From NCBI RefSeq assembly GCF_026240635.1, contig NZ_CP110848.1, forward strand, positions 436,501-500,500: a stretch of 64,000 bases of DNA, in the 5' to 3' direction. The DNA is from Trichothermofontia sichuanensis B231. Lineage in GTDB: Bacteria > Cyanobacteriota > Cyanobacteriia > B231. This document shows positions 8,682 through 16,445 of the stretch, piece by piece (within the stretch, counting starts at the first letter, position 1; every line of letters starts with the position of its first letter). A model generated the notes under the pieces. It saw nothing but the letters and a program-made list of their open reading frames with translations, was not told where the DNA came from and ran no database searches. Both the position numbers and the translations under genes were made by a program.

Positions 8682-9296
8682 TTGCCGGTGGTTACGGTCA
8701 TCGTGACAACCCGGACGGATGCTTTTAGTCGGGGCTTAGATTATCTTTATGGCCTGCGGAGCCTCGCCCCCGTTGCCGATCTCATCGGCATCATAGACGA
8801 TCGCGAGGGTCGGGCAGCCGTTTGTACCTGGATTGGGACCCATATCGACAGCATTAACGCCCAACTGGGTGTTTACGTGCAAGCCTGTGATGCCTGCTTT
8901 CTGCCCTGGGAACGGCCCTCTCTGCAAGTATTTGCCACTCCCTTAGCATCTGCATTTCAAGTAGATGGGGTGTGTAACCTCCAAACGCAGCCAATCACCC
9001 TCTTAATCGATGTCGGTCGGCTGATCCCGGCTGACTGGGGTCGGCTGGTGGTGCATGAGTACGCCCATGCCCATGCCCATGCCCCTGGCCACCACGTCGC
9101 CTTTGGGCGATCCCTGACCCACCTTTGTTTAGGATTGGGGTTGCCCCTACCGCCACCCTCGGCTGATGCAGCCACGTTGAGAACCCATCCCGCCTACCGC
9201 TGCACCCCTAATCCACTCGCCTTTTGGCGGGGGGCTGTAGCCGACTGGCAAACCCAGGTAATGGTTCTGGGAGAATTGCCACCCCCTGCTCCGTAA
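8682..9296 (+). CDS. Uncharacterised HExxH-motif protein coupled to cpcS
   Basis: The 204-residue protein is not recognised as a named family. It contains VVHEYAHAHAHAPGHHVAFG near residue 124, a HExxH zinc-metallopeptidase signature embedded in a His-rich run produced by a CCCATG triplication in the DNA. Two CxxC-like pairs are absent, and no signal peptide or membrane helix is evident. The gene begins with TTG at 8682 (or GTG at 8688) directly after the cpcS stop, which suggests translational coupling. Its place between cpcS and cpcG hints at a role in phycobilisome assembly or turnover; that is inference. An alternative is a metal-binding protein without protease activity. Confidence 0.75.
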   Translation: MPVVTVIVTTRTDAFSRGLDYLYGLRSLAPVADLIGIIDDREGRAAVCTWIGTHIDSINAQLGVYVQACDACFLPWERPSLQVFATPLASAFQVDGVCNLQTQPITLLIDVGRLIPADWGRLVVHEYAHAHAHAPGHHVAFGRSLTHLCLGLGLPLPPPSADAATLRTHPAYRCTPNPLAFWRGAVADWQTQVMVLGELPPPAP

Positions 9297-9533
9297 CCGC
9301 CACGCGGGCAGCTACCCCCGCCTCAGGTGTACGCCAACATCCCTCGCTTACCCGCAGAAACCTGTCCAGTTGCGATCGGAGCAATCCCTTACTAGACAAG
9401 CACTTCAGCCGTCTTTGAGCATCAGGTTAAGTTATGTAATTTTTATCAGACTAAATCGAATAATACGACCACCATCCCGATATGATTATGAGTAGTTTTG
9501 TAAGATTTCGTAAGAAAAGGGAGATTTTTAGGC

Positions 9534-10283
9534 GTGGCAATTCCTCTCTTAGAATATCCCCCCGTTTGCCAGAATCAGCGGGTGGTGAATTATGAGGTTC
9601 CGGGGGATGAACAGACCCGGATTTACTCCACCGACAACCTACTTTCCCCATCAGACATGGGAGATCTGATTGAAGCGGCCTACCGTCAGATTTTCTTCCA
9701 TGCCTTTGCCGCGGATCGGGAGCGGTTCTTGGAGTCACAACTGCGTAATGGCCAAATCACCGTTCGGGATTTTATTCGGGGGTTACTGCTGTCCAATACC
9801 TACAAGCGCAGCTTCTATGATCTCAACAGCAATTACCGCTTTGTTGAGCAAACGGTGCAGCGGGTGCTGGGCCGGGATGTTTACAGTGAGCGGGAAAAGA
9901 TTGCTTGGTCGATTGTAGTAGCTACTAAAGGGATTAAGGGGTTTGTCGATCAGCTACTCAACAGCGAAGAGTATCTGCAAGCCTTTGGAGAAAATACGGT
10001 TCCCTATCAACGGCGGCGGATCTTGTCTGGTCGGTCTGTAGGAGAAGTTCCCTTTAATATCAAGTCGCCCCGTTACGATGCTTACTACCGGGCGAAATTG
10101 GGCTTTCCCCAAGCGATTTGGCAAACGACTGTGCGTCGCTATACCAGCTACGACAGACAGCCCCGCCCTGGCAGCCCTGCTCTGTTCCTCGACATGGCGC
10201 GGAGCATCAATCCAAAAGGCAATCAACCTCAGCGGCTGTCGGCGCTCAATATTGATATTGAGAAGTCGGTACCGCGTCGATAG
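9534..10283 (+). CDS. cpcG: Phycobilisome rod-core linker polypeptide CpcG
   Basis: The 249-residue protein starts (GTG) [17 protein letters not shown], the conserved CpcG opening, and has one linker domain with [43 protein letters not shown] and [12 protein letters not shown]. The C-terminal region is not a CpcD domain, as expected for CpcG, and lacks a hydrophobic tail, so it is the rod-core type and not the thylakoid CpcL type. It attaches the phycocyanin rods to the allophycocyanin core. A GGGAGA ribosome-binding site is 9 bases upstream. The 237-bp gap before it could hold its own promoter (TATGAT at 9481-9486). Confidence 0.93.
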   Translation: MAIPLLEYPPVCQNQRVVNYEVPGDEQTRIYSTDNLLSPSDMGDLIEAAYRQIFFHAFAADRERFLESQLRNGQITVRDFIRGLLLSNTYKRSFYDLNSNYRFVEQTVQRVLGRDVYSEREKIAWSIVVATKGIKGFVDQLLNSEEYLQAFGENTVPYQRRRILSGRSVGEVPFNIKSPRYDAYYRAKLGFPQAIWQTTVRRYTSYDRQPRPGSPALFLDMARSINPKGNQPQRLSALNIDIEKSVPRR

Positions 10284-10417
10284 CCGGGTGCTGGCCTAGG
10301 GCAGTCTGCTTAAGGTCGGGTCGGGTAAGGGGGGCGATCGCGCCATGCGTGCGATCGCTCAATCAACCTAACTAGCTACCCTAACTAACCACACTGATCC
10401 CGTCTATACTGTTCGAT

Positions 10418-10641
10418 TACAGCCTTTACCTCAATCATAAAGTACAGTTTTATAGGGGTAAGATGGGGACAGCCCGCGGGTGCGGCCCTCACTCTAAATT
10501 CTTCTCCCGCTCTGGGAGAGGGGCTTGAAAATCCCGCTCCCCTGCTCCCAAGTGGGGAGAAGGGGTTGGGAGATGAGGGCTGCCGGTCGGATCCAGATCT
10601 AAACCTTAACGGTGTACTGAGTTAATTAGGTAAAGGCTGTA
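10418..10641. mobile_element. MITE-like element, family 2, intact copy
   Basis: The 224-bp element begins TACAGCCTTTACCT and ends with its exact complement AGGTAAAGGCTGTA, a perfect 14-bp terminal inverted repeat. The interior has the palindromic CTCCCGCTCTGGGAG type sequence and no coding frame. A close second copy lies at 61218-61440, a third at 48600-48807 and a broken fourth at 36590-36839. It fills most of the gap between cpcG and the asparaginase gene. The mobilising transposase is not in the window. Confidence 0.8.
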
Positions 10642-10724
10642 GCTGGCAGGCTGATGGTGTAAAATCGCCAAAAAGGGGAGGGGTCGTTGCCCGTTTTGCC
10701 CCTGCTAGTGCTACAGTTTTGTGC

Positions 10725-11678
10725 ATGAACAAGGGAAAACGAACACAGACCCCCGAACTTAAGGTGCAACTGTTGCGGGAGGGGATTGCTGAATCCGTCC
10801 ACTGCGTTGAGGCAGTGGTATGTGACGATCGTGGGCGCGTCCTCTCGATCGCGGGTAATTCGGAAACAACGGCCTTTGCCCGATCAGCGCTCAAGCCCTT
10901 TCAGGCACTAGCGGTGACAACGACGGGGACGCTAGCCCGCTACGGTCTCAACGATCGGGATTTGGCGATTATTTGTAGTTCCCACAAGGGAACCGTTGAG
11001 CAAGCGCGACAGGCCTTTAATGTCCTGTGGCGATCGGATATCGACCCTTCGGCGCTCCAGTGCCCTACGCCACCGGGCAAGCGGAGTCCCCTGGAACACA
11101 ATTGTTCGGGTAAACACGCCGGGATGTTGACGGTGTGTCGGCAGCGGAATTGGCCCTTGAGCAGCTACACGCAATATAAGCACCCGGTTCAGCAGTTGAT
11201 CCTCAGCAAGATTGCCGAACTGTTGCGGATGCCTGCGGCGGAGTTTATTGAGGCGCGGGATGATTGTGGTGCGCCTACCTACTTGTTTCAGATTAGTCAG
11301 ATGGCTTGTCTGTATGCCCAGCTCAGTTCTGGTAACAATCTGGATATGGAGCGGATCATCCGGGCGATGACCAGCCATCCTGATTTAATCGCTGGGGAAG
11401 GCGAGTTTGATACGGTCTTGATGCAACTCACCCAGGGCGAGCTGGTGAGCAAGGGGGGAGCCGAGGGCATCCAGTGCATTGGTCGCGTGGGCGAAGGGAT
11501 GGGGTTGGCGATTAAAGTGCGGGATGGGGCCAAACGGGCGAAGCAGGCGGCGGCGATTCAACTGCTCAAGCAATTGGGTTGGATTACGCCGACGATCGCT
11601 GAGACGCTCGCAGAAACCTTTACCAGCCTCAGCCCTTATAAACGGTTGGAGGTGTTGGGAGAACTGGCACTGCTTTAA
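10725..11678 (+). CDS. Asparaginase II family protein (thermolabile L-asparaginase type)
   Basis: The 317-residue protein matches the asparaginase II family (PF06089) related to the Rhizobium etli inducible asparaginase, distinct from AnsA/AnsB. Recognisable segments are SIAGNSETTAFARSALKPFQ near residue 45, CSSHKGTVEQ, LEHNCSGKHAGML and the C-terminal KGGAEGIQCIGRVGEGMG. The family hydrolyses asparagine to aspartate and ammonia in the cytoplasm. ATG at 10725 is used; a TTG two codons upstream is possible. It is followed closely by a convergent DUF4359 gene, so it is probably monocistronic. Confidence 0.85.
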   Translation: MNKGKRTQTPELKVQLLREGIAESVHCVEAVVCDDRGRVLSIAGNSETTAFARSALKPFQALAVTTTGTLARYGLNDRDLAIICSSHKGTVEQARQAFNVLWRSDIDPSALQCPTPPGKRSPLEHNCSGKHAGMLTVCRQRNWPLSSYTQYKHPVQQLILSKIAELLRMPAAEFIEARDDCGAPTYLFQISQMACLYAQLSSGNNLDMERIIRAMTSHPDLIAGEGEFDTVLMQLTQGELVSKGGAEGIQCIGRVGEGMGLAIKVRDGAKRAKQAAAIQLLKQLGWITPTIAETLAETFTSLSPYKRLEVLGELALL

Positions 11679-11684
11679 CCCTAG

Positions 11685-12185
11685 CTACTTAGCTACGATA
11701 CCTCCGGTGTTTAGGATTAGGAAGGGCATGGATTGGGAGATCCGCCAGTCGAATTGGGCTTCCTGGAAACCTTGCAGCGATCGCAGTTGTTCCCTGGCTC
11801 GGTAGAGATGGAAGGTATTGAAAATCCCGATCGCCTCAGCCTCATAACTTGGTAGGAGATTACTGGGGAGAAACGGCAGGATTTGCTGGGGGGATAATTC
11901 CGTCCGATAGAGACTGAAGAAGAGGTAGTCCTTGCGTTGGGTATTGGCCGCAATAATTTCCTTTAGCTGGGGTTGATGGGTATCGACCAGTTTTTCACAC
12001 TCCGCTTGTAGGGCTGTCCCAATGATTGGCAGTTTGAGGGTACACACCTCCGTTTTGAGGTAGTCCGATAAATGCTTAACTGCAAAGGCATTGTAGTCTG
12101 CCTGGGAGGGATTGGTCATGGCCAATACCACACCACCGCCGACCAAACAGGCTCCGCCGATAATTATGCTTCCTGGCCACTTCAT
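11685..12185 (-). CDS. DUF4359 domain protein, membrane-anchored or secreted
   Basis: The 166-residue protein opens with MKWPGSIIIGGACLVGGGVV, a single hydrophobic helix or signal peptide, followed by AMTNPSQADYNAFAVKHLSDYL, the characteristic DUF4359 motif. Two cysteines (in KTEVCTL and AECEKLV) could form a disulfide outside the cytoplasm. The function is unknown. The ATG at 12185 has an AGAGGG site 7 bases upstream; a longer frame to 12260 adds a basic stretch without support. It converges on the asparaginase gene with only 6 bp between the stops. Confidence 0.75.
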   Translation of the reverse strand: MKWPGSIIIGGACLVGGGVVLAMTNPSQADYNAFAVKHLSDYLKTEVCTLKLPIIGTALQAECEKLVDTHQPQLKEIIAANTQRKDYLFFSLYRTELSPQQILPFLPSNLLPSYEAEAIGIFNTFHLYRAREQLRSLQGFQEAQFDWRISQSMPFLILNTGGIVAK

Positions 12186-12249
12186 GTTTGCCCTCTTCCC
12201 CCCTCCGTGATCTGTACACTTACGGTGATTGCGAGGTCTGGCCCCTGGT

Positions 12250-12472
12250 GGATTGACCAATCTTTTCCCCTTGCGTGAGGAGAGAGGATAGAGCGAGGAA
12301 AGAGAACAGAGATAGTTGCCCAGTTTCCCTCACTTCTCAGTGCTCTATCCTCACTTCTATCTCCCCCAAGGGGTGAAGGGACTTTAACCCCAAACCCTAG
12401 CTCGTGAGCACCTCGCCCGCTCTGGGAGAGGGGTGGGGGTGAGGGCAGTCCGAGTTTTGTCAGTCAATCAGG
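12250..12472. repeat. GC-rich MITE-like element, family 3, copy 1
   Basis: From about 12340 to 12472 this matches, in reverse orientation, the element at 45953-46103: shared segments include the AAGGGG / GAAGGGACTT block, CTAGCTCG, CGCTCTGGGAG and the terminal CGAGTTTTGTCAGT. The other end (GGATTGACCAATCTTTTCCCC at 12250) resembles the partner terminus, with an insert carrying its own GGATAGAGC/GCTCTATCC palindrome. One end lies inside the 3' end of the CPBP gene and supplies its stop codon. Confidence 0.6.
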
Positions 12473-13389
12473 GTCTGGCCCCGATCGCGTTGGGTTATCA
12501 ACCAGAGCAGTAGGGCTAAGCAACCCAGGCCGCTGGCGCCCATTAAGGGATTGTGATCTACCCCCGTTACCCAGGGGGGAACTTGCCCGGTATAGCGTAC
12601 CCACTGGCCAACGCTGACCAGATAATAACCCCAAACTAAGCCCGCATGGAGACCCATACTCAAACCGAGGCGATGATGTGTAGCGCCCTTGGCTCGAATC
12701 ATAATCATGGCCAGCATGACTAATCCCGGAAATTGCCATGCTGTGCGCAGGATTTCTGCCAGTGGCTTGATAAAGTGTAGGGTTGCAAAAATGAGGCTAT
12801 TGACCCACAAACTGATTTTAAACGAGTAATCCCGCCGTAGCTCATCCCAGAGCCAACCGCGAAAAAGCAGTTCCTCTGCAAAGCCGATCGCGCCCCCCAG
12901 CAGTAACCCTTCGGCTATTACCCGCCAACTGGGCGGCGATCGCCAGACTAGCCATCCTAACGCAGCCTGGATGAGGAACAGGCCCAGCAAGCTCCCCAAC
13001 CCTAGGCCCAGTCCCATCAGGTATTCCTGGCCATTGCTGCGGGTCCAAACTAGCCCATATTGCCGGAACAACCCGGATGACTGGTAAACCCGTTTTCCCC
13101 ACCAGGCAACCAGTAGGAGGAATTCCACGTATAACAGGAGCAAGGCAAGGGGGCTGGCCCAAACGGTATGGTGCCCAAAGTAATACAGCGGCAGGGCGAA
13201 GGGAAGCCAGAGCATGGCCAGCAGGAGCACAAAACTGGTAATCCGTTTTGAGGCGGGAGCCTGGGCTAGCTGGGCTAATTGAATGTTCAAGGGGAACGGA
13301 TAAAAATTCGGGTGGGATTCCCCTCTGAGTATAGCGAGGACTCGGTTATGGATCAGTTGGGGAAATTGCCGGTTAATAGAGGGTGTCAC
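12460..13389 (-). CDS. CPBP family intramembrane metalloprotease
   Basis: The 309-residue polytopic membrane protein has the CPBP/Abi signature: GGAIGFAEELLFRGWLWDEL near residue 170 (EExxxR) and later FATLHF, supplying the glutamates and histidine of the intramembrane active site. Seven or more hydrophobic segments are visible. The family is related to CAAX prenyl proteases and includes proteins that handle signals or toxic peptides; the target is unknown. The start is GTG at 13389. The last codons (LID and the TGA stop) lie in the terminus of a repeat element, so the original C-terminus may have been replaced. Confidence 0.85.
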   Translation of the reverse strand: MTPSINRQFPQLIHNRVLAILRGESHPNFYPFPLNIQLAQLAQAPASKRITSFVLLLAMLWLPFALPLYYFGHHTVWASPLALLLLYVEFLLLVAWWGKRVYQSSGLFRQYGLVWTRSNGQEYLMGLGLGLGSLLGLFLIQAALGWLVWRSPPSWRVIAEGLLLGGAIGFAEELLFRGWLWDELRRDYSFKISLWVNSLIFATLHFIKPLAEILRTAWQFPGLVMLAMIMIRAKGATHHRLGLSMGLHAGLVWGYYLVSVGQWVRYTGQVPPWVTGVDHNPLMGASGLGCLALLLWLITQRDRGQTLID

Positions 13390-13398
13390 TAAGCTGAA

Positions 13399-13495
13399 AG
13401 CCCTTACCTCCTAACCCCTTCTCCCAATTTGGGAGAAGAGGGACCTGATCGACCTCTCCTCTCCCCCTTTGGGAGAGGGGCTGGGGGTGAGGGCC
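13399..13495. repeat. GC-rich inverted-repeat unit upstream of the CPBP gene
   Basis: The sequence runs from GCCCTTACCTCCTAACCCC to GGGGCTGGGGGTGAGGGC, with the ends complementary, and has two inner hairpins (CTTCTCCCAATTTGGGAGAAG and CTCCCCCTTTGGGAG types). It resembles the cores of the MITE families elsewhere in the window but lacks their recognised termini. Confidence 0.5.
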
Positions 13496-13637
13496 AGCAG
13501 GGGCACTTATGCTTAATTAGCTTGGTCTGCGTATTAATCAGTAGACTATTAACGAATCAGTAGACTATTAACGATTGGGCAAGTAACGATTGGGCAAGCA
13601 GGATGCTTATCCGGCCAACTGCTATCTTAATCCCAGT

Positions 13638-13919
13638 CTACTCATCCGGCTCGATCGTGCTGGTGAGGCCGTGGTTTTTCAGGGTTTCACAGTAAAATTC
13701 TGCATGTTCGAGGGCGCAGGTAATCACGAGGGCAATCCCATTGGTATGGGCCTCCATCATGATGCTGACTGCTTGCGGCTGGGTCAGGCTGGGAACCGTA
13801 CTCATGAGGACCTGGACCACATATTCCATTGAATTGAAGTCGTCGTTATGCAGCAACACTCGGTAACGAGGGGCGATTTTCCGAACCGTCGATCGTTTTT
13901 CAAGGGTTTCTACAGACAT
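13638..13919 (-). CDS. clpS: ATP-dependent Clp protease adaptor ClpS
   Basis: The 93-residue protein has the ClpS fold signature: YRVLLHNDDFNSMEYVVQVL with the N-degron-binding NDD and Met/Val pocket residues, then VSIMMEAHTNGIALVITCALEHAEFYCE. ClpS delivers N-end-rule substrates to ClpC/ClpA. Cyanobacteria commonly have ClpS1 and ClpS2; the subtype is not assigned. A clear GGAGG ribosome-binding site stands upstream of the ATG at 13919, and a strongly structured segment lies in the likely leader (13944-14043). Confidence 0.93.
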   Translation of the reverse strand: MSVETLEKRSTVRKIAPRYRVLLHNDDFNSMEYVVQVLMSTVPSLTQPQAVSIMMEAHTNGIALVITCALEHAEFYCETLKNHGLTSTIEPDE

Positions 13920-13943
13920 AACGTTATCCTCCTATCTGTACGG

Positions 13944-14043
13944 CTGCCCCCCAGGGGTTCTTCACGGGGCCAGCCGGGACTTGCCGCGGGCCTCAACCTG
14001 AAGCTATAGGCTGGCGTGCCCACCGGTGCTGGCTGGGGGGCAG
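13944..14043. other. Strong nested inverted repeats; candidate structured leader of clpS or small RNA
   Basis: CTGCCCCCCAG at 13944-13954 is perfectly complementary to CTGGGGGGCAG at 14033-14043. Inside, GCCAGCC at 13969-13975 pairs with GGCTGGC at 14009-14015, leaving a roughly 33-nt apical region. Read on the minus strand this hairpin lies 25 bases upstream of the clpS start; on the plus strand it lies 230 bases upstream of grxC. No known riboswitch core or the SRP-RNA GGAAG motif was found. The rest of the 354-bp gap shows no gene. Confidence 0.5.
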
Positions 14044-14273
14044 GGTATGACGTCCGACTCTAGATAGCAGAATCGCGACATTAAGCTAAGCATGGTGCTA
14101 TGGTAGCACGGCTAAAAGCTAGCCTCAGTCAGCACCCTCGCGCCGCAGATGAGTGGCGATTGTTACCATCCAGTGAGTCAATGCAGTTCCAGAGTGCCCC
14201 CGGCACGAACATCCCCTCGTAGAATGGAGGAAACATAACTTAATGGTTTCCCGCATCTTGCGCTTAGGTTCTT

Positions 14274-14540
14274 ATGATGCCAAAAGTTGAGATCTATACC
14301 TGGAGCCGTTGTCCCTTTTGTTTGCGTGCCAAGGCGCTCCTGACCCAGAAAGGGGTTGAGTTTACGGAATACTGTATTGATGGCGACGAGGCGGCCCGAG
14401 AGGTGATGGCGGCACGGGCCAATGGACGACGATCGCTGCCCCAAATTTTTATCAATGACCAACACATTGGCGGCTGTGATGACATCTATGCCCTCAATGC
14501 GGCTGGTAAACTGGATCCCTTATTACAGGCTAGCTCATGA
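14274..14540 (+). CDS. grxC: Glutaredoxin 3 (GrxC)
   Basis: The 88-residue protein has the thioredoxin-fold start VEIYTWSRCPFCLRAKALL with the CPFC dithiol active site, RRSLPQIFINDQHIGGCDD with the cis-proline (LPQ) and glutathione-binding GGCDD. It is a dithiol glutaredoxin that uses glutathione to reduce disulfides. Its last four bases overlap the gshB start (ATGA), so grxC and the glutathione synthetase gene are translationally coupled, a conserved pairing in cyanobacteria. Two adjacent ATGs (14274, 14277) could serve as the start. Confidence 0.95.
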   Translation: MMPKVEIYTWSRCPFCLRAKALLTQKGVEFTEYCIDGDEAAREVMAARANGRRSLPQIFINDQHIGGCDDIYALNAAGKLDPLLQASS

Positions 14541-15532
14541 AATTTGCCTTTATTATTGACCCGATCGCTGACCTAGACCCTGGCCACGATACCAGTGTTG
14601 CCCTGATGGAAGCAGCTCAACTGCGGGGGCATGAGGTCTGGATTACCACGATCGAGGCGCTGAGCGTGGCTGAGGGGAAGGCGTGGGCGAGCTTGCAGCC
14701 TGTGCGTCTCAATCCGGTGTCCTTAGTAGACGGGATCTGGCAAATCCCCCAGCCTTGGTACTGTTTAAACCATACGGGGGCGACCTCCCCGGCTGCACCC
14801 ATACCCATGCCATTGGAAACAATGGACGCGGTTTGGATGCGCACTGATCCCCCCGTGACCATTCCCTACCTGTACGCTACCTACCTGTTGGATTATATCG
14901 ACCCTGCCAAGACCTTGGTGATCAACCAACCCCAGGGGATTCGGGCAGCGAATGAGAAGATGTATGGGTTGCGGTTCAAAACGGCCATGCCGACGACGAT
15001 CGTCAGTCGGGATAAGGCGACAATTCGTCAATTTGTTGAACAGCAGGGGGCTGCTGTCTTGAAACCGCTGGGGGGTAAAGCAGGGGAAGGGATTTTGTTC
15101 CTGACACCGGACGATCGCAATTTTAATTCTCTGGTGGAGATTAGCACCCACCAGGGCAAGGTGCCGGTGATTGTGCAGCAGTATTTACCCGATGCCAAGT
15201 TGGGCGATAAGCGTATCATCCTGCTCAACGGGGAACCGATCGGGGCGGTGAATCGCATTCCCACAGGCCAGGAGTTTCGGGGCAATATGGCTGTGGGTGG
15301 TCGGGTAGCGGTGACGGAAATTACCGATCGCGAGTATGAGATTTGCGCTGCGATCGCGCCAACGTTGCGACAGGACGGTCTCTATTTTGTTGGCATTGAT
15401 GTGATTGGGGGGTATCTGACTGAAGTGAATGTTACCAGCCCCACGGGCATTCGAGAAATCGATCGCCTTACGGGTAGCCAGGTTGCCCATCGCGTGATCG
15501 AGTGGGTGGAGCAGCAACGGGGATCAGTTTGA
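14537..15532 (+). CDS. gshB: Glutathione synthetase
   Basis: The 331-residue ATP-grasp enzyme adds glycine to gamma-glutamylcysteine with ATP. Diagnostic parts are MKFAFIIDPIADLDPGHDTS at the N-terminus, WMRTDPP, AANEKMYGLRF, VLKPLGGKAGEGILFL (ATP-binding loop), DKRIILLNGEPIGAVNRIP and the metal-binding EVNVTSPTGIREIDR. Length is normal. It is coupled to grxC, which uses the product. A MITE begins 35 bp after its stop. Confidence 0.96.
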   Translation: MKFAFIIDPIADLDPGHDTSVALMEAAQLRGHEVWITTIEALSVAEGKAWASLQPVRLNPVSLVDGIWQIPQPWYCLNHTGATSPAAPIPMPLETMDAVWMRTDPPVTIPYLYATYLLDYIDPAKTLVINQPQGIRAANEKMYGLRFKTAMPTTIVSRDKATIRQFVEQQGAAVLKPLGGKAGEGILFLTPDDRNFNSLVEISTHQGKVPVIVQQYLPDAKLGDKRIILLNGEPIGAVNRIPTGQEFRGNMAVGGRVAVTEITDREYEICAAIAPTLRQDGLYFVGIDVIGGYLTEVNVTSPTGIREIDRLTGSQVAHRVIEWVEQQRGSV

Positions 15533-15567
15533 GTTTTAAATTTTTTTGAATTGTGAATTGTGAATGC

Positions 15568-15674
15568 TATAGTCATTGCCATTTAGGCTGAAACAGCCCC
15601 CTCACCCCCCACCCTTCTCCCAGAGCAGCAGAGGGGAGTCAAAAATTGTATCGTTCTTATTTGGATTGACCATA
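15568..15674. mobile_element. MITE-like element, family 1, copy A
   Basis: The 107-bp element starts TATAGTCATTGCCATTTAGG and ends TTATTTGGATTGACCATA. The ends form an imperfect inverted repeat beginning TATRGTCA, and the core holds the GC-rich CTCCCAGAGC palindrome type. It has no coding capacity. It lies between gshB and yraN, ending 14 bp before the yraN GTG start. Confidence 0.8.
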
Positions 15675-15688
15675 CCTACAAGCAGTCT

Positions 15689-16249
15689 GTGGCTAAACAA
15701 ACGGCAATCGTCGGGCAGTTAGGGGAAGCGATCGTGGCCCAGTGGTTACAAGCCCAGGGCTGGGAGGTGCTGGCGCACCGTTGGCATTGTCGCTGGGGGG
15801 AGATTGATCTCATTGTTCGGAGTGGGGCGTTACCCGGTGGCGGTAGTCCGATTTCCCAGGGGAGGTGCGACGGGGATACGGCTGGGCTGAACCCAATGCC
15901 CAACCAGCCAACCCTTGCCTTTGTGGAAGTCAAAACCCGTCAGCAGGGGAATTGGGATGCCAATGGTTTGTTGGCGATCACTCGGCAAAAACAGGCCAAG
16001 CTCTGGAAGGCGGCCCAATTATTTTTAGCGGATGCCCCCCACCTAGCTAACCTGCCCTGTCGGTTTGATGTGGCGTTGATTACCTATGGCCCTGCCCCCC
16101 GGTTGCGGTCTGCACCTGTGCCGGTTTCTGGGGATAGCGAGTCGGCTGGGGAGGGGGCGATCGCCCTGGGACAACCGGTGTATCGAGATGGTTACCGTTT
16201 GACGTTGGCCACCTATCTGCCCCATGCCTTTGTGGGGCTGGAAGTTTAG
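15689..16249 (+). CDS. YraN/UPF0102 family endonuclease-like protein
   Basis: The 186-residue protein has the YraN PD-(D/E)XK-like core: GQLGEAIVAQWLQAQGWEVLA, RWHCRWGEIDLIVRSG (catalytic E and D) and LAFVEVKTRQ (E-x-K). The C-terminal part, CRFDVALITYG, is also typical. The family is thought to act as a structure-specific or Holliday-junction nuclease but is poorly characterised. An insertion of about 30 residues separates the IDLIV and EVKTR motifs. Start is GTG at 15689; the transposable element just upstream may have displaced its native promoter or ribosome-binding site. Confidence 0.83.
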   Translation: MAKQTAIVGQLGEAIVAQWLQAQGWEVLAHRWHCRWGEIDLIVRSGALPGGGSPISQGRCDGDTAGLNPMPNQPTLAFVEVKTRQQGNWDANGLLAITRQKQAKLWKAAQLFLADAPHLANLPCRFDVALITYGPAPRLRSAPVPVSGDSESAGEGAIALGQPVYRDGYRLTLATYLPHAFVGLEV

Positions 16250-16315
16250 GGGTGGTGATCCCCTAAGCTAACGGTATGACTGAACCGTTAGCTCCCAAGT
16301 TTTCTACCCATCTGT

Positions 16316-16421
16316 TATAGTCATTGCCATTTAGGCTGAAACAGCCCCCTCACCCCCAACCCCTCTCCCAGAGCAGGAGAGGGGAGTCAAAAACTGTCTC
16401 GTTCGTATTTGGATTACCATA
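16316..16421. mobile_element. MITE-like element, family 1, copy B
   Basis: The 106-bp copy begins TATAGTCATTGCCATTTAGG and ends TTTGGATTACCATA, with one base missing from the terminal motif. It sits between the convergent yraN and hisC genes, 24 bp from the hisC stop. Confidence 0.8.
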
Positions 16422-16445
16422 TAAATGAAATGAGCTATAAATCAG

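Noticed and set aside
10334-10358. Terminator after cpcG formed by two GCGATCGC octamers
   Set aside because: The octamers can pair, but HIP1 sites are scattered all over this genome and there is no T-tract, so termination is not supported.
13944-14043. Possible SRP RNA or known riboswitch
   Set aside because: The GGAAG-type conserved loop of SRP RNA and the cores of cobalamin, TPP and other known riboswitches are absent, so only an unassigned structure is claimed.
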